A stretch of 64,000 nt of DNA from Streptomyces sp. NBC_00620. GTDB taxonomy: Bacteria > Actinomycetota > Actinomycetes > Streptomycetales > Streptomycetaceae. Both the position numbers and the translations under genes were made by a program. The stretch spans positions 1,860,001 to 1,924,000 of the forward strand of contig NZ_JAPENY010000001.1 in the NCBI RefSeq assembly GCF_026341825.1, read 5' to 3'. This document shows, one piece after another, positions 26,966-34,732 of the stretch (its first letter is position 1; each line of letters starts with the position of its first letter). The notes under the pieces are model-generated. The model did no database searches. It saw nothing but the letters and a program-made list of their open reading frames with translations, and was not told the DNA's origin.

Positions 26966-27864
26966 CGGGCGCTCGCCTCCGCCGTCTCCTGCTGCCGGTC
27001 GCCCTCGGCGACGGACCACCAGGGCAGTTCGCGGAGCATCGGCTTGTCGGACACCTGCTCCTGGCTCCACTCGGGGGGCGTCACGTTGGTCGTACGGGAA
27101 CGGACCTGGACGCTTTCGACGACGGCGTCCTTGCCGCCGGCCTGCAGGCGGTCCAGGCGCAGCACGACGACCCGGCGCAGATAGCGCTCGGAGAGGTCAC
27201 CGCGCATGCCCGAGGGGCGGTTCTCGGCGTCGTGCGAACTGACGTAGAAGTCCCAGGACCGGCGCAGTTCGTTCTGATCGGTGTGGCTCGGCAGCAGGTT
27301 GCCGTCGATGGCCGCGCCGTCGAGCGCCGACAGGTCGTACCACCCGGTCTCACGGCTGGTGCCGTCCGGCGTACGGACCTGGGCGCGCACCTGGACGGCG
27401 ATGTTCTGCTGCAGGGGGTTCGGCGCGAACAGCTTCCAGTTCTGCTCGAACTCGGGGTAGATCCACTCCTCGATCGCCGTGCCGTGCTGCTTGGTGACGG
27501 TGTTCGAGGGCGCGAGGTGCAGGAACACCATGCCGAGATGCACACAGGCCGTGACCGCGACGACCGCGAGGGCGAGGGCGGCGGCGATCTGGTAGCCGGG
27601 GGAGAGGGCGGCTATGCCGGTGGGGGCGGGTGGGTCGCCTGGCGCGGTTCCGGCGGGGACCGTGGGTTCGCCTTCGGTGAGTCCGCCGGGCACGTTGGAC
27701 GCGTCCGGAGCGTTGGGCAGATCAGTGGCGGTGGACACCTCGCGGGTGTCGGGCGTGGAGGGGATATCAGGTGCGCCGGGAGTGTCGCGCCTGGCAGGCG
27801 CGGGCCCGTCGGGCGGCGCGTCCGGCGCTTGCCGGCCGTTCGAGCCCTCGTCGTACGCGTCCAT
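26962..27864 (-). CDS. DUF5819-type membrane-anchored protein
   Basis: 300-aa protein. An N-terminal disordered Pro/Asp/Thr/Glu-rich cytoplasmic segment (about 1-85) precedes one transmembrane helix (GYQIAAALALAVVAVTACVHL, about 91-111) and an extracellular domain. That domain includes EEWIYPEFEQNWKLFAPNPLQQNIAVQVRAQV, a block I associate with DUF5819. It ends in a short Gln/Glu tail. First gene of the operon DUF5819-HTTM-SpoU. HTTM and DUF5819 proteins are encoded together in many actinobacteria and probably act as one membrane unit; the reaction is not known. ATG 27864 lies about 400 bp from the divergent acyl-CoA dehydrogenase. Confidence 0.78.
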   Translation of the reverse strand: MDAYDEGSNGRQAPDAPPDGPAPARRDTPGAPDIPSTPDTREVSTATDLPNAPDASNVPGGLTEGEPTVPAGTAPGDPPAPTGIAALSPGYQIAAALALAVVAVTACVHLGMVFLHLAPSNTVTKQHGTAIEEWIYPEFEQNWKLFAPNPLQQNIAVQVRAQVRTPDGTSRETGWYDLSALDGAAIDGNLLPSHTDQNELRRSWDFYVSSHDAENRPSGMRGDLSERYLRRVVVLRLDRLQAGGKDAVVESVQVRSRTTNVTPPEWSQEQVSDKPMLRELPWWSVAEGDRQQETAEASAR

Positions 27865-28029
27865 TCCGCCCCTATCCCGATCCGGTCACACTCCCCACCA
27901 CCGAGGCCGCGCGGCGTCGTCGTACCGCCCGCGAGCCCCACGCTGCGGCGTTCGCACGGGAACGGTACTCAGGCCAGATCGCCCGGCACAGCCCCAGGAG
28001 CCACAGCGGCCACATCAGCCGCCAAGAGG

Positions 28030-28038
28030 TTATCCACA
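28030..28038 (+). other. DnaA box
   Basis: TTATCCACA, an exact match to the canonical DnaA box, in the DUF5819 / acyl-CoA dehydrogenase gap. Confidence 0.55.
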
Positions 28039-28085
28039 GCGGTTGACACCTTACGGCGACTCGTCTCACCATTGAATCCGGACAG

Positions 28086-28099
28086 ACCGAACGATCGGT
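28086..28099. promoter_or_regulatory. Palindromic operator, copy 3 (TetR-type)
   Basis: ACCGAACGATCGGT, exactly the reverse complement of the copy at 22874-22887, and extended here by CAG/CTG to a 20-bp near-palindrome. It is 167 bp upstream of the acyl-CoA dehydrogenase start. Confidence 0.72.
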
Positions 28100-28179
28100 C
28101 TGCCCGGGTAGAGCCATGGCCGATGCCAGTCGGGGGTGACGCAGCCGTGACCGGCCGCCCCCCTTCGGTTCCCTTCTCG

Positions 28180-28193
28180 TAGAACCTGTTCTA
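28180..28193. promoter_or_regulatory. KstR-type operator
   Basis: TAGAACCTGTTCTA fits the KstR consensus TNNAACNNGTTNNA known from actinobacterial sterol and fatty-acid degradation genes. It lies 73 bp upstream of an acyl-CoA dehydrogenase gene. No kstR gene is in the window. Confidence 0.6.
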
Positions 28194-28266
28194 TCTTGAC
28201 GCTCCGTCAGATCAGGTGCCTGCCTGGTCTGTTGGCCGGTTGGCCGGTGCATGGGAGGACGGGACC

Positions 28267-29400
28267 GTGGACTTCACCTTCACCGAGGAACACCAGGCGG
28301 CGGTCGAGGCGGCGAAGGCGGTGTTCGCGGGGGTCGCGCCGGACGGGGTGCCCAGCCCCGCACTCACCGCAGGCGCCGTGGCCGAGGACTTCGACCGGGC
28401 ACTGTGGGCGAAGCTCGCCGACGCGGACCTGCTGAGCCTGCTCCTCGACGCGGAGTACGGCGGGGCAGGTCTCGACGCCGTCGCGCTGTGCCTGGTGCTG
28501 CGTGAGTCGGCGCGGGTGCTCGCACGGGTGCCGTTGCTGGAGAGCAGCGCGGCAGCGGTGGCCGTGCAGAGGTACGGCGGCGAGGAGCTGAAGGCGGAGG
28601 TGCTCACGCGGGCGGGCCGCGGCGAACTGGTGCTGACCGTCGCCGCGAACGGCCGCAGCGGCCATGACGGGGCCGAACTCGCCGTGACCGCACGGCAGGA
28701 CGGTGAGGCGTGGGTGCTCGACGGGGTACAGACCGCCGTTCCCTGGGCGCAGAACGCCGACTTCACCCTCGTACCCGCGCACACGGCTGCAGACAGGACC
28801 GTCCTCGCCCTCGTGCCCCGCGTCCACGAAGGAGCCGTACTCGCCGAGCAGATCTCCACCAGTGGCGAGCGGCTCGGCGAACTGCGCCTGGAGTCGGTAC
28901 GGATCGCCGCCCAGGATGTCATCGACGCGGACGGCGCGTGGGAGTGGTTGCGCGAGCTGCTGACCACCGGGACGTGCGCGCTGGCGCTCGGGCTCGGGGA
29001 GGGCGTGCTCGGGATGACGAGCGAATACACCAGCAAGCGGGAGCAGTTCGGGTTCCCGGTCGCCACGTTCCAGGCGGTCGCCGTACAGGCCGCCGACCGC
29101 TATATCGACCTGCGCGCGATGGAAGTGACGCTCTGGCAGGCCGCATGGCGGATCAGTACCGGGGCGACGGGTGCGCTTCCGGCGTCCGGAGACGTGGCCG
29201 TCGCCAAGATCTGGGCATCGGAAGGGGTACGGCGGGTCGTGCAGACCGCGCAGCATCTGCACGGAGGATTCGGCGCCGACACCGACTATCCGCTGCACCG
29301 GTACCACGCCTGGGCCAAGCAGCTTGAGCTGGCGCTCGGGCCGGCGGCGGCGCACGAGGAGGCACTGGGCGATCTGCTGGCCGCCCATCCGCTGGGCTGA
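28267..29400 (+). CDS. Acyl-CoA dehydrogenase
   Basis: 377-aa flavoprotein of the acyl-CoA dehydrogenase family, somewhat divergent in the middle domain. N-terminal helical domain (TFTEEHQAAVEAAKAVF), C-terminal domain with YTSKREQFGFPVATFQAVAVQAADRYIDLRA and QTAQHLHGGFGADTDYPLHRY. These place it near the FadE/CaiA-like enzymes that work on CoA esters of sterol side chains, aromatic or branched acids. GTG 28267 is used because GGGAGGACGGG precedes it. A KstR-type palindrome and a copy of the ACCGATCGTTCGGT palindrome lie upstream, so it is probably induced by acyl-CoA ligands. Confidence 0.88.
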   Translation: MDFTFTEEHQAAVEAAKAVFAGVAPDGVPSPALTAGAVAEDFDRALWAKLADADLLSLLLDAEYGGAGLDAVALCLVLRESARVLARVPLLESSAAAVAVQRYGGEELKAEVLTRAGRGELVLTVAANGRSGHDGAELAVTARQDGEAWVLDGVQTAVPWAQNADFTLVPAHTAADRTVLALVPRVHEGAVLAEQISTSGERLGELRLESVRIAAQDVIDADGAWEWLRELLTTGTCALALGLGEGVLGMTSEYTSKREQFGFPVATFQAVAVQAADRYIDLRAMEVTLWQAAWRISTGATGALPASGDVAVAKIWASEGVRRVVQTAQHLHGGFGADTDYPLHRYHAWAKQLELALGPAAAHEEALGDLLAAHPLG

Positions 29401-29520
29401 CCGCACGCCCGCCGCCCATCCGGGCGGCCACCTGGGCTCACGCTCGTGCCGGGGCAGGCAGCCGACGCCTCCCCCGGTACGGGTGCGGTCGTTTCAGCCG
29501 TTTCAGTTGCTTCAGTCGCT

Positions 29521-29868
29521 TCAGACCACGAAACCCGGCTGGCCCTTGTCGTCCACCACCGGGCGGCCGGTGGCTGCCCAGAACTGCATGCCGCCGTCGA
29601 CGTTCACCGCGTCGATGCCCTGCTGGACCAGATACATCGTGACCTGCGCCGAACGGCCACCGGAGCGGCAGATCACGTGGACCTTGCCGTCCTGCGGGGC
29701 CGCCTCGGTCAACTCGCCGTAACGCGCGACGAATTCGCTCATGGGGATGTGCAGCGCCCGCTCGGCGTGACCTGCCTCCCACTCGTCGTCCTCCCGGACG
29801 TCCAGCAGGAAGTCTCCGTCCGCGAGATCCCCGACCTCGACCGTGGGCACACCAGCTCCGAAACTCAT
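29521..29868 (-). CDS. Rhodanese-like sulfurtransferase
   Basis: 115-aa single-domain rhodanese. DFLLDVREDDEWEAGHAERALHIPM marks the N-terminal half, and the active-site loop VICRSGGRSAQV contains the nucleophile C67 that carries persulfide. ATG 29868 follows GGAGGT; the frame is open to 29949. Sulfur acceptor unknown. The 3' flank on the plus strand (29486-29525) is a run of GCTTCAG-like repeats. Confidence 0.9.
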   Translation of the reverse strand: MSFGAGVPTVEVGDLADGDFLLDVREDDEWEAGHAERALHIPMSEFVARYGELTEAAPQDGKVHVICRSGGRSAQVTMYLVQQGIDAVNVDGGMQFWAATGRPVVDDKGQPGFVV

Positions 29869-29997
29869 ACCTCCGACGCTACCTGACCCCACAGACAGCC
29901 CGGTCCCCCGCGGGCATCCCGGCCGATCAGCTCCAGCGAGCCCGATCAACCGGCTTCAGGGGTCGGCTCGACCGCTTCAGGGAGTCGCTCGTCGGCT

Positions 29998-31080
29998 TCA
30001 GGAAGTCTGCCCCGTCAACTCGGCCAGCTCCCTCTCGCGCTCGCCGACCTGGGTCAGCAGCTGTTCGGCGATCTCCTCCAGGAGCCGGTCGGGATCCTCC
30101 GGAGCCATCTTGAGCATCGCGCCGATGGCGCTCTCCTCCAGCTCGCGGGCGACGAACGTGAGCATCTCCTTGCGCTGGGAGAGCCACTCGAGCCGGGCGT
30201 AGAGCTCCTCGCTGCGGCTCGGCTTCCACTCCTCGGGCACGGGACCCGCGGCCCACTCCGCGGAGAGCTCCCGCAGCAGCGCCTCGTCGCCCCGCGCGTA
30301 CGCGGCATTGACCCGGGTGATGAACTCGTCACGCCGCTTGCGCTCGTCCTCGTCCTGCGCCAGGTCGGGGTGGGCCTTGCGGACGAGCTCACGGAAGAGC
30401 TTGCGGGCCTCGTCACTGGGGCGCACCCGCTGCGGAGGCCGCACCGGCTGATCCGTCAGCATCGCCACAGCCTCCGGGAACAGTCCCTCGGAGTCCATCC
30501 AGCCGTGGAACAGCTCCTCGACGCCCGGCATCGGCATGACCCGCGCCCGCGCCTCGTCCGCCTTGCGGAGGTCCTCCGGGTCTCCGGTGCGCGCGGCCCG
30601 CGCCTCGGCGATCAGCGCCTCCAGCTCGTCGAGCCTGGAGTACATCGGCCCGAGCTTCTGGTGATGCAGCCGCGAGAAGTTGTCGACCTCGACCCGGAAG
30701 GTCTCCACGGCGATCTCGAACTCGATCAGCGCCTGCTCGGCCGCCCGCACGGCCCGCTCCAACCGCTCCTCGGGCCGCGCCACACCCTCGGTTCCCGTCT
30801 GCTCCGAGGTCCCCTGCTCCGACGTCCCACCGTCGGTGCCGGCCTGCTGAAGCGTCTCGCCATCGGGCTCCGCCTGCGAAGACGCCTCACCCTCGGCGCC
30901 GACCTGCTGGGACGGCTCGCCTCCGGGCTCCGCCTGCGAGGACGACCCGCCCCCGGGCTGCGCCTCGTGGGACCCCGCCACGGCGGACCCGTCCGCCGCG
31001 CTCTCCAGGGCACCGGACTGCTCCCGCGCCCCCTCGTCGATGGGCTCGGACTGGCTCTGCTCGGCTTCCGGCGTCGTCAC
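29998..31080 (-). CDS. J-domain-containing protein
   Basis: 360-aa protein. The first 95 residues are low-complexity Gly/Glu/Gln/Ser with internal repeats of the type SSQAEPGGE, then a coiled-coil-like helical region (RLERAVRAAEQALIEFEIAVE ... RLDELEALIAEARAA). A J-domain-like segment with an HPD motif follows (FRELVRKAHPDLAQDEDERK) and then VNAAYARGDEALLRELSAEW. HPD suggests interaction with an Hsp70, but the domain is partial and isolated, so a co-chaperone role is tentative. GTG 31080 lies a few bases downstream of a TACGCT box and could be leaderless; GTG 31098 is the alternative. Downstream are GGCTTCAGG-type repeats. Confidence 0.75.
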   Translation of the reverse strand: MTTPEAEQSQSEPIDEGAREQSGALESAADGSAVAGSHEAQPGGGSSSQAEPGGEPSQQVGAEGEASSQAEPDGETLQQAGTDGGTSEQGTSEQTGTEGVARPEERLERAVRAAEQALIEFEIAVETFRVEVDNFSRLHHQKLGPMYSRLDELEALIAEARAARTGDPEDLRKADEARARVMPMPGVEELFHGWMDSEGLFPEAVAMLTDQPVRPPQRVRPSDEARKLFRELVRKAHPDLAQDEDERKRRDEFITRVNAAYARGDEALLRELSAEWAAGPVPEEWKPSRSEELYARLEWLSQRKEMLTFVARELEESAIGAMLKMAPEDPDRLLEEIAEQLLTQVGERERELAELTGQTS

Positions 31081-31101
31081 CCGACCAGCGTAGGCCACGG
31101 G

Positions 31102-31149
31102 GCGTCGGGGTTACTCGGGACCACTGCGTCGGGACTACTCGGGACGACT
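31102..31149. repeat. 24-bp imperfect tandem repeat, two copies
   Basis: Units 31102-31125 and 31126-31149 share GCGTCGGG-TACTCGGGAC-ACT with three differences. They lie immediately upstream of the J-domain protein gene. Confidence 0.75.
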
Positions 31150-31162
31150 GCTTGGGGGGCCT

Positions 31163-31205
31163 CCCCCTCCCCGCCCCCACCCCTTCCCCCACCCCTCAAA
31201 CCCCC
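31163..31205 (-). other. G-quadruplex-forming tract at the DUF2252 stop codon
   Basis: On the minus strand seven runs of four or five guanines are separated by one to five bases across 43 bp. The first run lies in the last DUF2252 codons and the others follow the stop at 31196, so the transcript 3' end would carry the motif. Confidence 0.75.
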
Positions 31206-32635
31206 AACTCAGCCTCAATCCGCCCCGCCCGCACAGCCCCCACCAGCTCCGCGTGATCCGCCTCGGTACGGTCCGCGTACGCCACCGCGAACGAAGCGAC
31301 TGCCTCGTCCAGCTCCTCGCTCTTGCCGCAGTACCCGGCGATGAGGCGCGGGTCGGCGCTGTGGGAGTGGGCGCGGGCGAGGAGGGCGCCGGTCATGCGG
31401 GCGTAGTCGTCTATCTGGTCGGCGGCGAGGGCGGCGGGGTCGACGCTGCCCTTGCGGTTGCGGAACTGGCGTACTTGGAAGGGGAGTCCGTCGACCGAGG
31501 TCCAGCCGAGCAGAATGTCGCTGACGACCTGCATGCGCTTCTGGCCGAGGACCATGCGGCGGCCCTCGTGCGGCACGTCGGGTATCGCGTGGCCGGCCGT
31601 CACCAGGTGCGGGAGCAGCGCCGAGGCGCGTGCCTCCTTCACCTGGAGGACGAGGGGTTCGCCGCGGTGGTCCAGGAGCAGGACGACGTAGGACCGGGTG
31701 CCCACACTGCCGGTGCCGACGACACGGAAAGCGACGTCGTGCACGGCGTACCGGGCGAGGAGGGGAAGCCGGTCCTGCGACAGCGTCGTGAGGTACTCCT
31801 CCAGTGACGCGGCCACCGCCGCCGCCTCCGCGTCGGGTATGCGGCGCAGCACCGGCGGCGCGTCCACGAAGCGTCGGCCACCGCCTTCCACGGCCTCCGT
31901 CGACTTCGCCGCGAACCGCCCGCTGGTGTTGCCCCGCGCCTTCTCGGAGACCCGTTCCAGCGTGCCGAGGAGATCGTGGGCGTCGGTGTGCGAGACGAGT
32001 TCTTCGTCCGCGATGGCGTTCCACGCGTCCAGCACCGGGAGCTTCGCGAGCAGCCGCAGGGTGCGCCGGTAGGCGCCGACCACGTCGTGTGCCGCCTTGC
32101 GGCAGGTGTTTTCGTCCGCCCCGGCTTCCCGGCCCGCGAGCACCAGCGAGGTGGCGAGGCGCTTGAGGTCCCACTCCCAGGGGCCGTGCACCGTCTCGTC
32201 GAAGTCGTTCAGGTCCATGACGAGGCCGCCGCGCGCGTCCCCGTAGAGGCCGAAGTTCGCCGCGTGCGCGTCGCCGCATATCTGGGCGCTGATCCCGGTC
32301 ATGGGGGTGCGCGCGAGGTCGTAAGCCATGAGGCCCGCCGAACCGCGCAGGAAGGCGAAGGGCGTGGCCGCCATCCTGCCGACGCGTATCGGGGTGAGCC
32401 CGGGGATCCGGCCGCGGTTGGACTCCTCCACCGCGCTCACGGCGTCGGGCCGGCCGGCGTCCGTCGTGAGCTCCGCGTGCGCGGCGCGGGGCACGGGGCC
32501 GCGCAGGGCCTTGCCCTCTTCCTTCGGCGAGCCCTGATGGGGCGATGCCGCGAATCCACGTACCGCAAAAGCCCTGGACACCTGCTGCGGCCGCTGCGCT
32601 TCCTGCGCCGGACCCGCTGTACCTGGCTCGGTCAC
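31196..32635 (-). CDS. DUF2252 protein
   Basis: 479-aa DUF2252 protein with the family blocks PIRVGRMAATPFAFLRGSAGLM, QICGDAHAANFG, DLNDFDETVHGPWEWDLKRL, VVGTGSVGTRSYVVLL and GRRMVLGQKRMQ. The GDAHAANFG and NDFDE motifs recall the catalytic loop and metal site of kinase-fold proteins, and the family is thought to share that fold; its substrate is unknown. GTG 32635 has GGGGGAGG upstream. It stands alone, between a G-rich tract and a region with two DnaA boxes. Confidence 0.88.
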   Translation of the reverse strand: MTEPGTAGPAQEAQRPQQVSRAFAVRGFAASPHQGSPKEEGKALRGPVPRAAHAELTTDAGRPDAVSAVEESNRGRIPGLTPIRVGRMAATPFAFLRGSAGLMAYDLARTPMTGISAQICGDAHAANFGLYGDARGGLVMDLNDFDETVHGPWEWDLKRLATSLVLAGREAGADENTCRKAAHDVVGAYRRTLRLLAKLPVLDAWNAIADEELVSHTDAHDLLGTLERVSEKARGNTSGRFAAKSTEAVEGGGRRFVDAPPVLRRIPDAEAAAVAASLEEYLTTLSQDRLPLLARYAVHDVAFRVVGTGSVGTRSYVVLLLDHRGEPLVLQVKEARASALLPHLVTAGHAIPDVPHEGRRMVLGQKRMQVVSDILLGWTSVDGLPFQVRQFRNRKGSVDPAALAADQIDDYARMTGALLARAHSHSADPRLIAGYCGKSEELDEAVASFAVAYADRTEADHAELVGAVRAGRIEAELGV

Positions 32636-32709
32636 TCCGACCGCCTCCCCCGTGCATGAACATCAACTCGTCATGACCGTACAGCCGGTCATGGAAAGGC
32701 GTCAGACCC

Positions 32710-32736
32710 TGTGGACAACTCGGAGCCTGTGGACAA
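32710..32736 (-). other. Two DnaA boxes, 18 bp apart
   Basis: TGTGGACAA at 32710-32718 and 32728-32736, as part of a direct repeat CCTGTGGACAACTC. The second copy lies partly in the stem and loop of the adjoining hairpin. Confidence 0.6.
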
Positions 32737-32749
32737 CTCCACAGGCTCC
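32722..32749. terminator. Hairpin, probable terminator for the HxlR gene
   Basis: GGAGCCTGTGGA / TCCACAGGCTCC, perfect 12-bp stem with CAAC loop, 27 bp past the hxlR-type gene end on the minus strand. It overlaps a DnaA box. Confidence 0.6.
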
Positions 32750-32775
32750 GGGAGATCAGCGGCGTACCGCCCACG

Positions 32776-33138
32776 TCACCGCGGGCACGGCCCGCTTTCC
32801 GGCAGATGCCTTTCCGCCCAGGACCCGAGTTCCTTGAGCGCGGGTTCCAGTGCGGCGCCCGACTCCGTCAGCCGGTAGGAGACCCGCAGCGGGGGGCCTT
32901 CGTCGACCTCGCGCACGACCAGTCCCGCCGCGCCCAGTTCGGTGAGCCGGTCCGAGAGCATCCGTTCGCTGATGCCGGGGATCGCCCTGCGGAGGTCGGC
33001 GAAGTGGACGGGCCGTTGCAGCAGCACGGAGACGACCAGGCCCGTCCAGCGCTTTCCGAGCAGCTGGAACACCCGGGTCATGCCGTCGTCGACCTTCTGG
33101 CACGGCCCTGTGTCCTCGCGGAATCCCGGTTCTGGCAT
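32776..33138 (-). CDS. HxlR-family transcriptional regulator
   Basis: 120-aa winged-helix protein. CQKVDDGMTRVFQLLGKRWTGLVV, FADLRRAIPGISERMLSDRL and LTELGAAGLVVREVDEGPPLRVSYRLTE match the HxlR fold, with a cysteine near the N-terminus that in relatives senses oxidants or electrophiles. ATG 33138 is used. It is divergent from the FMN reductase at 33317, and the AT-rich gap (33139-33200) should hold the operator. Regulation of the reductase by quinone or oxidant stress is the simplest reading. Confidence 0.9.
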   Translation of the reverse strand: MPEPGFREDTGPCQKVDDGMTRVFQLLGKRWTGLVVSVLLQRPVHFADLRRAIPGISERMLSDRLTELGAAGLVVREVDEGPPLRVSYRLTESGAALEPALKELGSWAERHLPESGPCPR

Positions 33139-33316
33139 GGCTCCAGAGTACTGCGCCCACACAAGGGGATGAAAAAAAGTAAGTAGCTGTGTTATCTATA
33201 GTCGAGTACGAAAAAGAAGCCCGCTCGCCAGGCTCGGCTTCTCACTTTCTCGGCCGACCACGCCGAGCACGTCGACCACGCGCCGACGACTCCCCCCAGC
33301 CCCCTTGGAGATCCCC

Positions 33317-33970
33317 ATGGCCACCCTCCTTCTCATCGACTCGTCCGTGTTCCCGGGCTCCGCCTCCGCCTCCCGCACGGTGACGGACGCCTTCCGCAAG
33401 GCATGGGAGGAGCAGCACCCCGAAGGCACCGTGATCTACCGCGACCTCGCCGCGAACCCGGTGCCGCACATCACCGCCGACGCCCACTCCGCCGGTTTCG
33501 CCGCCCCGGACGCGCACACCCCCGAGCAGGCCGCCGCCTTCGCGGAGCGCGTGACGCTCATAGAGGAGCTGGAGCAGGCCGACGCGATCCTGATCGGCGC
33601 CCCGATGTACAACTACGCGATCCCGTCGACCCTCAAGGCGTGGCTGGACAACATCGTCCTCATGGGCCGCACCGCCATGACGGAGGACTCGAAGGTGAAG
33701 GGCACCCCGGTCACGGTCGTCGCCAGCCGCGGCGGCTCCTACGCGCCCGGCACCCCGCGCGAGCCCTACGAGTACGTGCGGAACTACCTGGAGGCGGTCC
33801 TGCGCGACACCCTCGCCCTGGACCTCGATTTCATCGTCCCGGAGCTCACGATGGCCCCGCACAACCCGGCGATGGCCGAGCTGATCCCCCTCTTCGAGGC
33901 CTCGCGCACGAAGGCCCTCGACGACGCGGCCACCAAGGCCAAGGAACTCGCCGAGCGCCTCGCCGCGTAA
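33317..33970 (+). CDS. FMN-dependent NADH:quinone/azo oxidoreductase (AzoR family)
   Basis: 217-aa flavodoxin-fold reductase. LLLIDSSVFPGSASASRTVTD binds the FMN phosphate, IGAPMYNYAIPSTLKAWLDN is the classic AzoR loop and VVASRGGSYAPGTPRE follows. Likely two-electron reduction of quinones or azo dyes for detoxification. ATG 33317 follows TTGGAG. Divergent hxlR-type regulator upstream. It is the last core-like gene before the accessory region. Confidence 0.92.
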   Translation: MATLLLIDSSVFPGSASASRTVTDAFRKAWEEQHPEGTVIYRDLAANPVPHITADAHSAGFAAPDAHTPEQAAAFAERVTLIEELEQADAILIGAPMYNYAIPSTLKAWLDNIVLMGRTAMTEDSKVKGTPVTVVASRGGSYAPGTPREPYEYVRNYLEAVLRDTLALDLDFIVPELTMAPHNPAMAELIPLFEASRTKALDDAATKAKELAERLAA

Positions 33971-34019
33971 CCCCGCGGAACCGTTCGTAACCCTCAAGAG
34001 CGCGACCGCACCACCGCAC

Positions 34020-34072
34020 GCCCCGTGTGATTGTCCTCACGCAGAACGATCAACAGGACAATCACACGGGGC
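34020..34072. repeat. Perfect 18-bp inverted repeat with 17-nt loop
   Basis: Arms 34020-34037 and 34055-34072 (GCCCCGTGTGATTGTCCT and its complement) around CACGCAGAACGATCAAC. It lies just past the FMN reductase gene, at the left edge of the accessory region. There is no T-tract. It could be a terminator, a recombination site or an IS end. Confidence 0.8.
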
Positions 34073-34114
34073 GCCGCGCTTGAGACCCCGGAGCTGCAAG
34101 AACCGGACAACGCA

Positions 34115-34147
34115 AAAGCCCCGCAGGTCCAAGACCTGCGGGGCTTT
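34115..34147. terminator. Strong orphan hairpin terminator
   Basis: AAAGCCCCGCAGGTC / GACCTGCGGGGCTTT, perfect 15-bp stem with CAA loop. It resembles the terminator behind tRNA-Ala at 63126 but no tRNA or intact gene is next to it. Confidence 0.8.
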
Positions 34148-34253
34148 CAGCTGGTGGGGAACCGACGGAATGCGCTGGGCAGGGACGACCCTGGGAGACC
34201 TAAGATCATTTCCCACGATCTTATAGATCATTTCCCAGAGTCCTGGCCAGAGG

Positions 34254-34600
34254 GTGCGATGGCCGCTGGCCGCGGCAGATGACGACAAGGAACTGACGGC
34301 TCATGTCAGGTTTGACTACTCCGCCACGCACCTCGTTGAGCTGACGCCAGACCTAATAGCCCGTGAAGATCGTCTCTCCCAATCAGCACTACGGAGCGCG
34401 CTGACTTCTAAATACGCCACCATGCGCTTGGTCGTGTGGAGCAACTCCAGATCCAGGCGACGGATACTCGACAGGTAGTTGCACTCGGAGGCATAGACGG
34501 GGACGAAGGCGGAGATGCCCTCCTCGATAGCTATAGCCCGCCCACCTTCTTCACCCTCGTCGACGGCCAGACTGCCGCGGTGTTTCGCTTCATGAGACAT
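34254..34600 (-). pseudogene. Decayed conserved hypothetical gene
   Basis: An ATG at 34600 opens MSHEAKHRGSLAVDEGEEGG and the frame continues RAIAIEEGISAFVPVYASEC to LEVSALRSADWER. The plausible continuation (TGY-VWRQLNEVRGGVV) is in another frame and interrupted by a stop, so one frameshift and one nonsense mutation are inferred. The N-terminal text resembles a small hypothetical protein I associate with Streptomyces genomes, but I cannot name it. Base composition is lower in GC than the flanking core genes. About 40 bp upstream of the break, TAAGATCATTTCCCA and a second GATCATTTCCCA form a short direct repeat (34201-34237). Confidence 0.5.
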
Positions 34601-34732
34601 CGCAAGACCGGCGACCGCCCAAGCACTCCGCGACGGGCGTGCTGAGCGGGGTGGAGTGGCTCACCGATCGTGCCGCCGTCTCCCGCACCGCTGGCCAGGA
34701 CGGCTGCGACCGCTGACTCGCCCGGTGCCGAC

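Larger units (their letters stand above)
27865..28266. promoter_or_regulatory. Divergent regulatory region DUF5819 / acyl-CoA dehydrogenase
   Basis: 402-bp gap without a gene. In order it holds a DnaA box TTATCCACA (28030-28038), the palindrome ACCGAACGATCGGT (28086-28099, within CAG...CTG), the KstR-type palindrome TAGAACCTGTTCTA (28180-28193) and a short inverted repeat TGACGctcCGTCA (28197-28209). It ends with GGGAGGACGGG, the ribosome site of the acyl-CoA dehydrogenase. Confidence 0.6.
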
